NCBI GenBank assembly: GCA_963773665.1 | Contig: CAVZBZ010000009.1 | Coordinates: forward strand, 218,960-282,959 | DNA: 64,000 bases | Reading direction: 5' to 3' | Origin: DATJLY01 sp963773665 | GTDB lineage: Bacteria > Pseudomonadota > Alphaproteobacteria > ATCC43930 > CGMCC-115725 | Part shown: positions 52,418 through 60,944 of the stretch, in pieces | How the letters are laid out: each line of letters opens with the position of its first letter | How positions within the stretch are numbered: the stretch's first letter is position 1 | The notes under the pieces: generated by a model | Database searches by the model: none | Told to the model about the DNA's origin: nothing | Seen by the model: the letters and a program-made list of their open reading frames with translations, nothing else | Translations under genes and position numbers: made by a program

Positions 52418-53175
52418 GCGGCGGCGCGCCCTGGCTCTACCGCGCGATGCAGGTCCTGTTCGTCGCGGTGGTTCTCGGTCTGTGGTATTTCGTCACCAGC
52501 CGCGGCCTCGTGAGCCCGATCCTGCTGCCGTCCATGACGGCCTCGTTTGCCGAGTTCGGGCACCTCCTCTCGACCGGGTCGTACTGGCCCGATCTCGACG
52601 TGACGCTGTACGAGCTCGCGGTGGCGTTCCTCATCGCATCCTCGCTCGGCTGCGCGCTGGGATATCTCGTCAGCCGCACGCCCTTCACGATCCGGGTGTT
52701 CGATCCGCTGTTCGCCGGCATGTATTCGATACCCGCGATCCTGCTGTTCCCGCTCTACGTGCTGTTCTTCGGGCTCGGCGCGGGCTCGAAGATCGCGATC
52801 GGCGCCACCATCGCCTTCTTCCCGGTGGTGCTCAATACCATCGCGGGATTCGCCTATGTCGAGAAAAGCTATGTCACGGCCGCGCGCTCGATGGGCGCGT
52901 CGGAATTGCAGATGTTCTGGTCGGTCATGCTGCCGGCGGCGTTCCCGGTGGTGCTGACGGGATTGCGCATCGGCTTCATCATCGCGTTTCTCTCGATCCT
53001 CGGCTCCGAGACGATCGCCTCGCTCGCGGGCCTCGGCCACCGCATCGTCACATACGCCGAGAGCATGGATCCGGCGAAAATGTTCGCCTACATCTTCTTC
53101 GCCATCATCATCGCGTTCATTTTGAACGGCTTCGTCTCGCTCCTCGAGAAGCGGGTGCGGCGGGGGCACGGATGA
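52414..53175 (+). CDS. TauC/SsuC-type ABC transporter permease 1
   Basis: The 253-residue integral membrane protein has about six segments, a YSIPAILLFPLYVLFFG stretch and the EAA loop SYVTAARSMGASELQMFW. It is followed by a second, different permease with which it presumably forms a heterodimer; most Tau/Ssu systems use one permease gene as a homodimer. It overlaps both neighbours by four bases. Confidence 0.9.
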   Translation: MSGGAPWLYRAMQVLFVAVVLGLWYFVTSRGLVSPILLPSMTASFAEFGHLLSTGSYWPDLDVTLYELAVAFLIASSLGCALGYLVSRTPFTIRVFDPLFAGMYSIPAILLFPLYVLFFGLGAGSKIAIGATIAFFPVVLNTIAGFAYVEKSYVTAARSMGASELQMFWSVMLPAAFPVVLTGLRIGFIIAFLSILGSETIASLAGLGHRIVTYAESMDPAKMFAYIFFAIIIAFILNGFVSLLEKRVRRGHG

Positions 53176-53924
53176 GCGCGCGCATCGGCCCGGGCGCCGC
53201 GCGCATTCTGGTCATCGTCGGCCTTATCTTGTTTTGGGAGGTAGGGGTGCGGCTCGGGGGCGATCCGCTGTTCATGGCGCCGCCGTCGCAGGTCGTCGTC
53301 TCGCTCGTCGAATTCGCGTGGAATCCGCAGGTGCTGGGCGCGCTCAGGACGACGCTCTACGAGCTCGTCACCGCCTTCGCGCTTGCCGTCGCGATCGGGT
53401 TGCCGGCCGGCCTCATCGTCGGGCTGCAGCGCTTCGCCTACGGCTCGTTCTACCCGATCGTGCTGCTGCTCTACGCCATTCCGCAGGCGACCATCCTGCC
53501 GCTCGTGATCCTCGCCTTCGGCATCGGCACGGAATCGAAGATCGCGTTCGGCTTCACGCACGCGGTCTTTCCCATCGTCATCAACGTGGTGGCGGGGGTG
53601 CAGGGCCTGAAGCCGTCGCTCATCGTGTGCGCGCGCTCGATGGGCGCGAACCGGCGGCAGATCCTGACGAGCGTCGTGCTGCCGCACATGGTTCCGAGCT
53701 TCTTCACCGGCATGCGGCTCGCCATGACGGGCGACCTTCTGGGCGTGCTGCTGGCCGAGCTTTACGTCTCGCAAGCCGGCGTCGGCCACTATACCCGGCT
53801 CTTCACCGAAAGCTTCGAACCGCAGAAACTCTTCGCGCTCGTGGCGGCGCTTGCCACCATCGCCGTCATCCTCAACGAGCTGTGCCGCCGCGCCGAGCGC
53901 CGCATGAGCCGCTGGCACGATTAG
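53172..53924 (+). CDS. TauC/SsuC-type ABC transporter permease 2
   Basis: The 250-residue membrane protein of the same family as the preceding gene has an EAA loop SLIVCARSMGANRRQI and a LYAIPQATILPLVILAFG stretch. It is the last gene of the transporter operon. The two permeases are related but clearly diverged. A spacer of 94 bases with a dispersed repeat follows. Confidence 0.9.
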   Translation: MSARIGPGAARILVIVGLILFWEVGVRLGGDPLFMAPPSQVVVSLVEFAWNPQVLGALRTTLYELVTAFALAVAIGLPAGLIVGLQRFAYGSFYPIVLLLYAIPQATILPLVILAFGIGTESKIAFGFTHAVFPIVINVVAGVQGLKPSLIVCARSMGANRRQILTSVVLPHMVPSFFTGMRLAMTGDLLGVLLAELYVSQAGVGHYTRLFTESFEPQKLFALVAALATIAVILNELCRRAERRMSRWHD

Positions 53925-53952
53925 GCGGCTCGCATCGGCATCGAGAAAATTC

Positions 53953-53988
53953 TTCATCCTGAGCGAAGCGTAGCGAAGTCGAAGGACG
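53953..53988. repeat. TTCATCCTGAGCGAAG-type short palindrome
   Basis: The imperfect inverted repeat TTCATCCTGAGCG ... CGAAGTCGAAGGACGC resembles a short repeat seen widely in proteobacterial genomes. This is the only copy in the window, between the ABC permease and the SMP-30 gene. Confidence 0.7.
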
Positions 53989-54018
53989 CATGGTGGCGCG
54001 TCCCATCGTCGCCGCGCT

Positions 54019-54924
54019 ATGGTCCGCCGACGAGCGGAGGCACAGTTGTTCGACTTCACCCTGAAGCCCGAGGACATCGCCTGGCGCGGCGCGGATCTGA
54101 GCCGGCCGGAATGCGTGCTGGCGACGCGCGACGGCACGCTGTGGTGCTCGGACAATCGCGGCGGCGTCACACGCATCGATGCTTCGGGGCGGCAGAGCAC
54201 GATCGGGCGGATGGGCGGCGCGCCCAACGGCCTGGCGCTCGAGCGCGGCGGCGCGATCCTGGTCGCCAATATCGACGACGGCGCGCTCTATCGCCTCCAT
54301 CCCGACGGGCGGCACGAGACGGTGCTCGACAAGCTCGACGGCCGAAAACTCGGCGCGGTCAATTTCGTCTATCGCGACGGCGAGCGCATCTGGGTCACGA
54401 TCTCGACCCGCACCGAGCCGCGCCGCGAGGCGATGGAGCGCGGCATTCCCGACGGCTACATCGTGCTGATCGAGAACGGCACGGCGCGCATCGCGGCGGA
54501 CGGATTCGTCTTCACCAACGAGGTGCGCGTCGATCGCGCGCGGCGGTATCTCTATGTCGCCGAGACCGGCAAGGGCCGCGTCGTGCGCCTGCCGCTGGGC
54601 AGCGACGGCACGCTCGGGCGCATGGAGGTGTACGGGCCGGAGAACCTTTTTCCCGGCGCGCGCGTCGACGGCATCGCATTCGACGCCGACGGCAATTTGT
54701 GGGTCACCGAGGTCGGGCGGAACGGGCTGCACGTCATTTCGCCCGACGGCGCGTGCCGCAAAATCTTCGAGGACCCGAAGGCCGCGCTCATCGATTTCCC
54801 GGCGAGCGTCGTCTTCGCCGGCCCCGATCTGCGCACCGCCTATATCGGCTCCATCCGCATGAAGCGGCTCGCCGCATTCCGCGCGCCGGTCGCGGGCGAG
54901 CCGCTCTCGCACTGGCAGGATTAG
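54019..54924 (+). CDS. SMP-30/gluconolactonase-family beta-propeller protein
   Basis: The 301-residue six-bladed propeller has the segments SRPECVLATRDGTLWCSDNRGG, MGGAPNGLALERGG, FTNEVRVDRARRYLYVAET and DGIAFDADGNLWVTE, with the metal ligands expected of lactonases (E of PEC, N of TNE, D of VDG). Two starts are possible: the ATG at 54019, or a TTG at 54046 that follows a GGAGG by five bases. It is adjacent to metF (1-base gap), so it is probably in the same transcript. It hydrolyses a sugar lactone or related ester. Confidence 0.82.
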   Translation: MVRRRAEAQLFDFTLKPEDIAWRGADLSRPECVLATRDGTLWCSDNRGGVTRIDASGRQSTIGRMGGAPNGLALERGGAILVANIDDGALYRLHPDGRHETVLDKLDGRKLGAVNFVYRDGERIWVTISTRTEPRREAMERGIPDGYIVLIENGTARIAADGFVFTNEVRVDRARRYLYVAETGKGRVVRLPLGSDGTLGRMEVYGPENLFPGARVDGIAFDADGNLWVTEVGRNGLHVISPDGACRKIFEDPKAALIDFPASVVFAGPDLRTAYIGSIRMKRLAAFRAPVAGEPLSHWQD

Positions 54925-54925
54925 C

Positions 54926-55840
54926 ATGAGCTCAAGCGCGCTTCAGATGGCGCTCGACAGCGGCCGCTTCGTCGTGACGGCGGAGCTTGCGCCGCCGGTC
55001 GCGAGCGATCCCTCCGCCTTCATCGCCCGCGCGCTGACGCTGAAAGGCATCGCGACCGCGGTCAACGTGACCGACGGCGCCGGCGCCAAGGCGCATCTCT
55101 CGAGCGCGGCGGCGGCGCATTTTTTGTTGCAGAACGGCATCGAGCCGGTCCTGCAGATGACCTGCCGCGACCGCAATCGCCTCGCGCTCGAGAGCGATCT
55201 CATCGGCGCCGTGGCGATGGGCGTGCGCAATGTGCTGGTGCTGACGGGCGACGATCCGAAGCTCGGCGATCAGCCCGAAGCGAAGCCGGTGTTCGATCTG
55301 AACAGCCAGCAGCTTCTCGAAGTGGCAAACCGCATGCGGCGCGAGCGCCGGCTCCCGCCCGGCACCGAGATCAAGGGCGACATGCCGCTTTTTCTCGGCG
55401 CGGCCGATCTGCCGGTCGATCCGCCGCCCGGGTGGAACCCGAAATCGCTGGCCGCCAAGGCCGAGGCCGGCGCCGATTTCGTGCAGACGCAGTTCTGCAT
55501 GGATGTGGCGGTGGTGCGGCGCTATGCGGCGCGGCTCATGGAGCTGGGCCTGGCGCCGCGGCTGAAAGTGCTGATCGGCGTGGCGCCCATCCCGTCCGCG
55601 CGCTCGGCGCGCTGGATGAAGGAGCGGCTCTTCGGCACGATCATTCCCGACGCGTTCGTCGAGCGGCTCGACAAGGCGTCCGACCCGAAGGCCGAGGGAA
55701 TCTCCATCTGCGCCGAGCTGATGCGCGAGCTTGCGCAGATTCCCGGCATTGCCGGCGCGCACGTCATGGCGCCGCAAAACCCCTCCGCCATTCCCACCGT
55801 CATCGCCGCGGCCGGCGTCGCGGGCAAGATGCGGGCGTAA
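54926..55840 (+). CDS. metF: Methylenetetrahydrofolate reductase (MetF-like)
   Basis: The 304-residue FAD TIM-barrel protein shows the MetF landmarks: a TAELAPP start, TDGAGAKAHLSS, PVLQMTCRDRNR, NVLVLTGDDPK and a FVQTQFCMDVAV segment. It reduces 5,10-methylene-THF to 5-methyl-THF, linking the glycine-cleavage C1 output to methionine synthesis. The divergent, shorter MetF-like group sometimes occurs in catabolic clusters (for example methoxylated compounds), so a paralogous role is possible. Confidence 0.82.
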   Translation: MSSSALQMALDSGRFVVTAELAPPVASDPSAFIARALTLKGIATAVNVTDGAGAKAHLSSAAAAHFLLQNGIEPVLQMTCRDRNRLALESDLIGAVAMGVRNVLVLTGDDPKLGDQPEAKPVFDLNSQQLLEVANRMRRERRLPPGTEIKGDMPLFLGAADLPVDPPPGWNPKSLAAKAEAGADFVQTQFCMDVAVVRRYAARLMELGLAPRLKVLIGVAPIPSARSARWMKERLFGTIIPDAFVERLDKASDPKAEGISICAELMRELAQIPGIAGAHVMAPQNPSAIPTVIAAAGVAGKMRA

Positions 55841-55844
55841 CGCC

Positions 55845-57089
55845 TCACTTGTACGGCGTCGTCGTGGCCTGGCCGAGCGAGTTGATGGAGACGCGCTCAT
55901 TGGGCGCGGGCTTGCCGTTGACGCGGTCGAGGCACCAGTCGGCGAGCATGGTGAACCAGTTCTCGCCCAAGGCCGCCGCCGTGCCGCCGCCCATCGAATG
56001 GCGCTCGCCCTCGTAGATCACGAATTTCTTGGGCGCCTTGATCTTGTCCACCAGCGAATGCGAAAACTCGATCGGCGAAAGCTCGTCGTCCTCGCCGGCC
56101 TGGATCAGCACCGGGCATTTGATCCGGCCCGCCTGCGGCAGCAGCGTGAATTTCTGCATGAAGCTGTCGAATTTCCGCTCGTCGTCGATCCCCGCCATGT
56201 ACATGAAGCGCATTTTGAAGGAGGGCGACGCCATGTCCATAATGGTGTGGCCGCCGGGCTCGTGGCACACCATGCTGACCGCCGCGCCCTTGAGCCGCGC
56301 GCCCAGCGCCGCCGCGTTCTGCAGCGCGAAGAAGCTGCCGAAGCTGACGCCGGTGGTGACGAGCCGATCGGTGTCGATCGCGGGATGCTTGGCGAGCTGC
56401 TCATAGACCGCGCGCGCGGCATCCATGTGGTTGGTCGGCGTGACGAATATCTCGCTCACCGTGCATTCGCCCTGGCCCGGCCCGTCATAGATGAAGTTCG
56501 CCATGCCGCGTTCGAGAAACTTGTCGCCGTACATGGCGGCCAGAATTTCCTTCGAGCCGTCCATGCCGTCGACCGCGATGACGCACGGGAATGTCTCGCC
56601 GCGCCGCGGCTCGCGCGAGAGATCGAGATAGCCCGGCAGCACCTTGCCGCGGCCGAACGGAATCTCGATCCGCTCGACCGGGTGCGGCGCGTATTTCGCG
56701 AACTTGTCGTAGCAATGGACGGTGCGCGTGTTGTAGCGGATCGAAATGTCGTTGTTCTCGAAAATGGGCCAGCGCGCCGCCGACCACAGCAGCGAGGCGA
56801 TGAAATAGCTCTCGCGCGCCGCGACGTGGCGGCCCTGCTTTTCGAAATTCTCGGCCCACGCCTCGCGCCGGCGCGCGGCCGATGCGAGCTCGCGATGCAT
56901 GTCGGCGAATTTCCTGACGCGCAATCCGACGCCGCGGAAATCGCCGATCGCGTCCGGCCCGCACGGGTAGAGCGTGTAGCCGAGCCGGGGCTGGTCCCAT
57001 TCCATGCCGACCGCCTGGATCACCGAATCGACGATCCAGCGCTGATCGTTCCAGCGCTTGACGCGCCGCTCCGTCTTGGCCCGCATCAT
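55845..57089 (-). CDS. FrsA/DHPON-hydrolase-like alpha/beta hydrolase
   Basis: The 414-residue hydrolase has an N-terminal helical cap (about 1-150) and an alpha/beta core with the nucleophile in TGVSFGSFF, the acid in GEDDELSPIEF and the histidine in EGERHSMGG. The architecture resembles the 2,6-dihydroxypseudooxynicotine hydrolase/FrsA-type group that cleaves C-C bonds or esters. It is the last gene of the Coq7-DsbB-DedA run, 12 bases after coq7, and it is convergent with metF. Confidence 0.8.
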   Translation of the reverse strand: MMRAKTERRVKRWNDQRWIVDSVIQAVGMEWDQPRLGYTLYPCGPDAIGDFRGVGLRVRKFADMHRELASAARRREAWAENFEKQGRHVAARESYFIASLLWSAARWPIFENNDISIRYNTRTVHCYDKFAKYAPHPVERIEIPFGRGKVLPGYLDLSREPRRGETFPCVIAVDGMDGSKEILAAMYGDKFLERGMANFIYDGPGQGECTVSEIFVTPTNHMDAARAVYEQLAKHPAIDTDRLVTTGVSFGSFFALQNAAALGARLKGAAVSMVCHEPGGHTIMDMASPSFKMRFMYMAGIDDERKFDSFMQKFTLLPQAGRIKCPVLIQAGEDDELSPIEFSHSLVDKIKAPKKFVIYEGERHSMGGGTAAALGENWFTMLADWCLDRVNGKPAPNERVSINSLGQATTTPYK

Positions 57090-57101
57090 GTTCGTCTCCC
57101 G

Positions 57102-57647
57102 TCATAGTCTCGTTGAAAGCCAGATCGCGAGCTTCGAGCCCGCCTTGATCGCGGCGCTGAGCACCTCGTAGGCGGGTGCGTCCTCGGCGCCGAAGGATAT
57201 CGCCGTGTCGCGATGCTCGAGCTCGTTGCGGCGGAATTCCTCGAGCGTTGCCGCGAGCGCCGGCTCGGACGATCCCAGCGCGTCGATCTGGCCGCGATAA
57301 TGCCGGTCGATCACTTCCTCGACCGCGGCGGTGCAGGCCATCGCCGCGCGCGCGCCCATGAGCGCGGTCGCCGCGCCCAAGGCCCAGCCGGCCGCGTGCC
57401 ACAAGGGCGACAGCGCGGTCGGCCGCACGCGCCGCGCGACCACCAGTTTGTCGAACGCGGCGAGATGGCGGCGCTCCTCGTCGGCCATGCGGCGGATCGC
57501 GGGCGCGGAATCGGAACGGCCGAGCACGGCCAACTGCCCGTCATAGATGCGGGCGGCGCCATATTCGCCGGCGTGATCGACCCGGATCATGCGGCGCACG
57601 ATCTCGTCCGCCGGAGGGTCGCCGGGAAGACGCGCGATGCCGCTCAT
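57102..57647 (-). CDS. coq7: Demethoxyubiquinone hydroxylase (Coq7 family)
   Basis: The 181-residue carboxylate-bridged di-iron protein has MIRVDHAGEYGAARIYDGQL (first iron ligand E), DEERRHLAAF (ExxH) and the later NELEHRDTAI (ExxH) together with EEVIDRHY. It inserts the last hydroxyl of the ubiquinone ring at the membrane. Coq7 replaces UbiF in alphaproteobacteria, supporting the taxonomic reading. Its ATG overlaps the dsbB-like stop by four bases. Confidence 0.94.
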   Translation of the reverse strand: MSGIARLPGDPPADEIVRRMIRVDHAGEYGAARIYDGQLAVLGRSDSAPAIRRMADEERRHLAAFDKLVVARRVRPTALSPLWHAAGWALGAATALMGARAAMACTAAVEEVIDRHYRGQIDALGSSEPALAATLEEFRRNELEHRDTAISFGAEDAPAYEVLSAAIKAGSKLAIWLSTRL

Positions 57648-58144
57648 GCCGTTCTCTCCCGCACGCCCAAGCGCAGCGCCGCGCGCGCCGCCATGACGAG
57701 CGCCAGCGAGGCGAGGAAATTATAGCCCGCGAGCGTCACGCCGAAGAGCGACCATTGCGGCGCGTCGCAGCGCACCGGCTGCTGGTTCATGAGGAGTTGG
57801 CGCAACTGCTCGACCGTCTTCGCTCCGCCGCCGCTGCCGGTGCAGGCGGTCGGGCCCTGGAACCAGTGCTGCTCGACCCCGACGTGATAGAAGGCGAGCA
57901 CGCTCGATCCGAGGAAGATGCACAGGAGCAGCGCGGCACCCGCCCTCGCATCGTCGCGCGTCGTGTGCGGGGCCGCAAGCGCCAGCGCCAGCGGGAGGCT
58001 CGCATAGTAGGGCCAGCGCTCGTAAAGACACAGCTCGCACGGCGCGAGTCCGCCCGCATATTGGAAGATGAGCGCGCCGCCCAAAACGCCGACGGCGCCG
58101 GCGAGCACGAAGGCCAGTGCGATACGGGACGCGCGCGGAGCCAT
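57644..58144 (-). CDS. dsbB: Disulfide bond formation protein B
   Basis: The 166-residue inner-membrane protein has four hydrophobic segments, the first periplasmic cysteine pair in APCELCLYE and the second in PTACTGSGG and PVRCDAP. It passes electrons from DsbA to ubiquinone, which fits its place next to a ubiquinone biosynthesis gene. The ATG at 58144 is three bases from the DedA stop; an upstream extension has no support. Confidence 0.88.
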   Translation of the reverse strand: MAPRASRIALAFVLAGAVGVLGGALIFQYAGGLAPCELCLYERWPYYASLPLALALAAPHTTRDDARAGAALLLCIFLGSSVLAFYHVGVEQHWFQGPTACTGSGGGAKTVEQLRQLLMNQQPVRCDAPQWSLFGVTLAGYNFLASLALVMAARAALRLGVRERTA

Positions 58145-58146
58145 CG

Positions 58147-58782
58147 CTAGTCCTTGCTGTTCACGCGATGCCGGATGTGCGACCACACATACCACGCCGC
58201 CGCAGCGAGGAGGATGACGACGATTACGCCGTCGAAGCGGTGAAAAAATTCCTTGAGGCGCGGGTCGCTGTTCCAGCGCCCGCCGAGCCGCACGCCGACA
58301 TAAGCCAGCGCATAGCACCACGGCCACGAGCCCAGGAACGTGTAGATCTGGAACCGCATTTGATTCATGCGCGCGATCCCCGCCGGCAGCGCGATGAAGG
58401 TGCGTACGACCGGCAGGAGCCGCGCCACGAACACGGCGATGCCGCCCCAGCGCGCGAAGAACCAGTCGGCCACGGCAAGCTCGCGCTTGCCCACCAGCAC
58501 GAGCGCGCCAAACCGCTCGACCAGCGGGCGCCCGCCATAGGCGCCGACCGCGTAAGCCAATGTCGAGCCGAGATTGCAGCCGAGCGCGCCGGCCGTCGCC
58601 ACGGCCCAGAGCTCGAACCGCCCGGTCGAGACGAGATATCCGGAGAACGGCATGATGATCTCCGACGGCAGCGGGATGCAGGCGGATTCGATCGCCATGA
58701 GAATGACGATGCCGCCATAGCCCGCCGCAGCGATGGTCGCGACGATGAGGCCCGCGATCCCCTCTACGAGGCGCTCGATCAC
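58147..58782 (-). CDS. DedA-family membrane protein
   Basis: The 211-residue protein has about five hydrophobic segments and the DedA motifs ESACIPLPSEIIMPFSG and FVARLLPVVRTFIALPAG. DedA proteins act in undecaprenyl phosphate or phosphatidylethanolamine recycling. The start is the GTG at 58782, which overlaps the original MaoC stop (GTGA); the open frame seen further upstream belongs to the MaoC gene, not to a fusion protein. Confidence 0.88.
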   Translation of the reverse strand: MIERLVEGIAGLIVATIAAAGYGGIVILMAIESACIPLPSEIIMPFSGYLVSTGRFELWAVATAGALGCNLGSTLAYAVGAYGGRPLVERFGALVLVGKRELAVADWFFARWGGIAVFVARLLPVVRTFIALPAGIARMNQMRFQIYTFLGSWPWCYALAYVGVRLGGRWNSDPRLKEFFHRFDGVIVVILLAAAAWYVWSHIRHRVNSKD

Positions 58783-59229
58783 GCCGGCCGCGTGCCGATG
58801 AGGTTCATGGCGCGCAGCGTCATCACCAGCTCGCCATTCTGGTTGAACAGCTCGCCCAGCGTGCGAATGAGTGCCGCGGCGCGCGCCGCTTTTCGACGGC
58901 GTCGCCTCGAGCACGGTGAGCCGCGCAGTGAGGCGGTCGCCCGGCCGCACCGGCTTCAGCCACCTGATCTCGTCGACGCCGGGCGAGCCGATGCTGTCCA
59001 CGTCCTTCATGTGGCCGTCGACCAGAAGCCGCATGAACAGGCAGACCGTGTGCCAGCCGCTCGCCACGAGCCCGCCCCAGACCGAGCGCTTTGCAGCCAC
59101 GGGATCGGTGTGGAAATATTGCGGATCGTAGGCCTTGCCGAATGCGACGATCTCGGCCTCGCTCACCTCGCGCGCGCCGAGCTCGAACACATCGCCCGGG
59201 CGATAATCCTCGAAAAAGCGGGTCGCCAT
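58779..59229 (-). pseudogene. MaoC-like dehydratase, frameshifted
   Basis: From the ATG at 59229 a MaoC/hot-dog dehydratase is encoded (FFEDYRPGDVFELG, AFGKAYDPQYFHTDP, WGGLVASGWHT, RPGDRLTARLTVLEA). Near 58880 the frame changes. The family's C-terminal part (RTLGELFNQNGELVMTLRAM) continues in another frame to a TGA at 58779. A single extra base in GGCGCGCGCC would explain it. As it stands, the frame runs on into the DedA gene and would give a spurious fusion. An error in the sequence is as likely as a real lesion. Confidence 0.75.
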
Positions 59230-59286
59230 GAAACCTCTCGCGGGGACCGCGATATGAGCGGAAAGCGGCGCACGAGGCAAGCGCGA

Positions 59287-59316
59287 TTGATCCCGAGAGT
59301 CCTGCGCCGCTATAGT
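59287..59316 (+). promoter_or_regulatory. Promoter of the tRNA-Leu gene
   Basis: TTGATC (59287-59292) and TATAGT (59311-59316) are 18 bases apart, and the expected transcript start lies about 8 bases before the tRNA. This fits a sigma-70-type stable-RNA promoter. It lies in the spacer shared with the divergent MaoC gene. Confidence 0.55.
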
Positions 59317-59330
59317 CGCGCGGCCCGGAT

Positions 59331-59413
59331 GCCCCTGTGGCGGAATGGTAGACGCGGCAGACTCAAAATCTGTTGCTCGCAAGGGCGTGGGGGTTCAAGT
59401 CCCTCCAGGGGCG
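59331..59413 (+). tRNA. tRNA-Leu (anticodon CAA)
   Basis: The acceptor arms GCCCCTG and CAGGGGC pair perfectly. The D-arm region (GGCGGAATGGTAGACGC) and the anticodon stem-loop GCAGA-CTCAAAA-TCTGT (anticodon CAA) are clear. A long variable arm (GTTGCTCGCAAGGGCGT) and the T-loop TTCAAGT complete a class II leucine tRNA. After the discriminator the sequence reads GCACCA-like (G, then CACCA) and not a direct CCA. That slight change at the 3' end lies where the mobile element begins. Confidence 0.93.
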
Positions 59414-59467
59414 CACCAATTAAAACAGTAGGTTAGTCCGGCATGTGTTTTTGAGCCGCAAAACGGC

Positions 59468-60252
59468 TTGGTGCCGGGTAAGCAAGAGGTAAGCAACACA
59501 ACCTTGCCCTCCTCTATCAACCCCGCCACCGCCTTGGCGCTTTGGAAACAAGGCTTCGGATTGCACGCCGTGGCGTTTCGCCTCGCGCCGCCCGAACTGC
59601 GCGAGCGGTACAACAAGCCGGCACCGAAAATATCGATGCAGCCGGTATCGGCCAGTCGTCACCCGCCGCTTGGGTCGTTTTGGGACGTGTTAGGTGCGCT
59701 TGCTGATGGAATGGAGCAGTTGAAGCCATTGACCGAACATTGGTCGCAGCAAAGCGAGGCGCTGCGCCGCATGAGAGACATCGTTGTGGGGTATCTTGGG
59801 CGGAGAGAGCTAACCGGCTTCGGCTACATCCTTCCTCGGAAGCCCGAGGATATGCCGATTGAGATTCCGACTGACGTATGGGCAGGGCAAATCGATTGGC
59901 ACAAATCGACTGTCTCGGGAAATGGCTTGCAGTTCGTGGCCGTCAGCGTCGTGGCCACCGCCGCTATTCCCAAGCTGATAGTGGATTGCTCCCCGCACCT
60001 GAGCCCAGCCGAAAACGCCTCGTGGTCGTCGCCCAGCCAAGGCGTTCATCCTAGAAGCTTACGGCACTCTGAAAGCGGCGAACGCAATCGACCTTTCAAA
60101 GCCGATGGTCGAGACATTCCGCCCGATCCGGGAGCTACTGAAAAAGACGTCATCCCGACCGCGCCGGCCAGTTCGCGGCTCTTGCGGACGAGACGATTCG
60201 AAAGCACATAACGGACCTGTTTCAAGCTGATCGCGACAGCGCGGGCCAATAA
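59468..60252 (+). pseudogene. Element-borne protein of unknown function, frameshifted
   Basis: The first frame (to about 59950) encodes NPATALALWKQGFGLHAVAF, LGSFWDVLGALADGMEQL and FGYILPRKPEDMPIEIP. A second frame then encodes AKAFILEAYGTLKAANAID and TFRPIRELLKKTSS. A third ends GQFAALADETIRKHITDLFQ to a TAA at 60250-60252. Together they read as one roughly 250-residue protein of a type seen in mobile elements but without known function. The true start is unclear (TTG at 59468 or a later codon). Confidence 0.6.
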
Positions 60253-60322
60253 ATTTGCGGTCCAATTTATTGGACGCGTTTACTGCCCAACAAAATCGAT
60301 TTCCAATTTGTTGGACGAGTTT
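60246..60322. promoter_or_regulatory. Pair of TCCAATTT-TTGGA operator-like dyads before the AlpA-like gene
   Basis: TCCAATTTATTGGA (60261-60274) and TCCAATTTGTTGGA (60302-60315) are near-identical quasi-palindromes followed by similar tails (CGCGTTT, CGAGTTT). They start 41 bases apart, about four helical turns. The first is also part of a perfect 10-base inverted repeat, CCAATAAATT (60246-60255) and AATTTATTGG (60264-60273). The site lies 60-130 bases before the AlpA-like start, where an element regulator would bind. Confidence 0.65.
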
Positions 60323-60379
60323 CTTGGCTCTAATCGCTTGCATGCTTCTTCGTGCGACAACCGCACGAGGAAGATGCAA

Positions 60380-60622
60380 ATGCGCATTGAAGAGACGACA
60401 AGCCACGTTGCACGCGATCCTGATTATCTCGACCAACTCCTAAACGAAACGGAAGCTGCGCAGTTTATCGGCTTCTCAATTCGCGCACTTCAAGGATGGC
60501 GCGTCAAAGGCGGCGGGCCGCGCTTTGTCAAAATAAGCGGCAGGGCCGTACGCTACCGGCGGCGCGATCTGATTGGCTGGGCCGAGGCAAGGCTGCGCTC
60601 CAACACGTCGGAAGCGCCCTGA
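60380..60622 (+). CDS. AlpA/excisionase-family helix-turn-helix protein
   Basis: The 80-residue protein starts at the ATG at 60380, chosen because a GAGGAAG ribosome site lies six bases upstream. Its core (LNETEAAQFIGFSIRALQGW, then GPRFVKISGRAVRYRRRDLIGW) is the winged-helix HTH_17 domain of AlpA/Xis-like proteins. Such proteins activate or direct excision of integrated elements. It is the first intact gene of the element and is followed two bases later by a primase-like gene. Confidence 0.85.
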   Translation: MRIEETTSHVARDPDYLDQLLNETEAAQFIGFSIRALQGWRVKGGGPRFVKISGRAVRYRRRDLIGWAEARLRSNTSEAP

Positions 60623-60623
60623 A

Positions 60624-60944
60624 ATGGGACGCGCTCAGGAAGCGCAGGGTGGGCCGGATTATGCCTCGGTCAACGCTGCCGCTTTGCGCGTGCTCCCCAC
60701 ATTGCTCCGGCACTGGCTGCCGGATGGTCATCGAGAGGGGAGGGAATGGGTTGCGCGCAATCCGCTTCGTGCCGACCGCCGCACCGGCTCATTCAAGATC
60801 AATATCGGGACCGGAAGGTGGTCGGACTTTGCCACTGGCGATGCAGGCGGGGACGTTGTGTCCCTTGCGGCTTATCTCGCGGGCCTAGGACAGGCGGATG
60901 CCTGCCGCCGGCTGGCGCGCTTGCTGGGGATAGAGCATGACTAG
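60624..60944 (+). CDS. Primase N-terminal-like protein (mobile-element type)
   Basis: The 106-residue protein contains the segment WVARNPLRADRRTGSFKINI followed by GRWSDFATGDAGGDVVSLAAYL, the N-terminal module of mobile-element primases (CHC2-like without the zinc cysteines). It lies just before and overlaps (8 bases) the Toprim-type gene; in relatives the two are often fused, so they probably work together in element replication. Confidence 0.72.
   Translation: MGRAQEAQGGPDYASVNAAALRVLPTLLRHWLPDGHREGREWVARNPLRADRRTGSFKINIGTGRWSDFATGDAGGDVVSLAAYLAGLGQADACRRLARLLGIEHD

Noticed and set aside
58147..59382. A single MaoC-DedA fusion protein
   Set aside because: The MaoC C-terminus is present in another frame and ends in a GTGA overlap with a separate DedA start, so the fusion is a frameshift artefact.
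59414..60300. An integrase gene next to the tRNA
   Set aside because: The reading frames here show no tyrosine- or serine-recombinase motifs; they encode an unknown, frame-broken protein.
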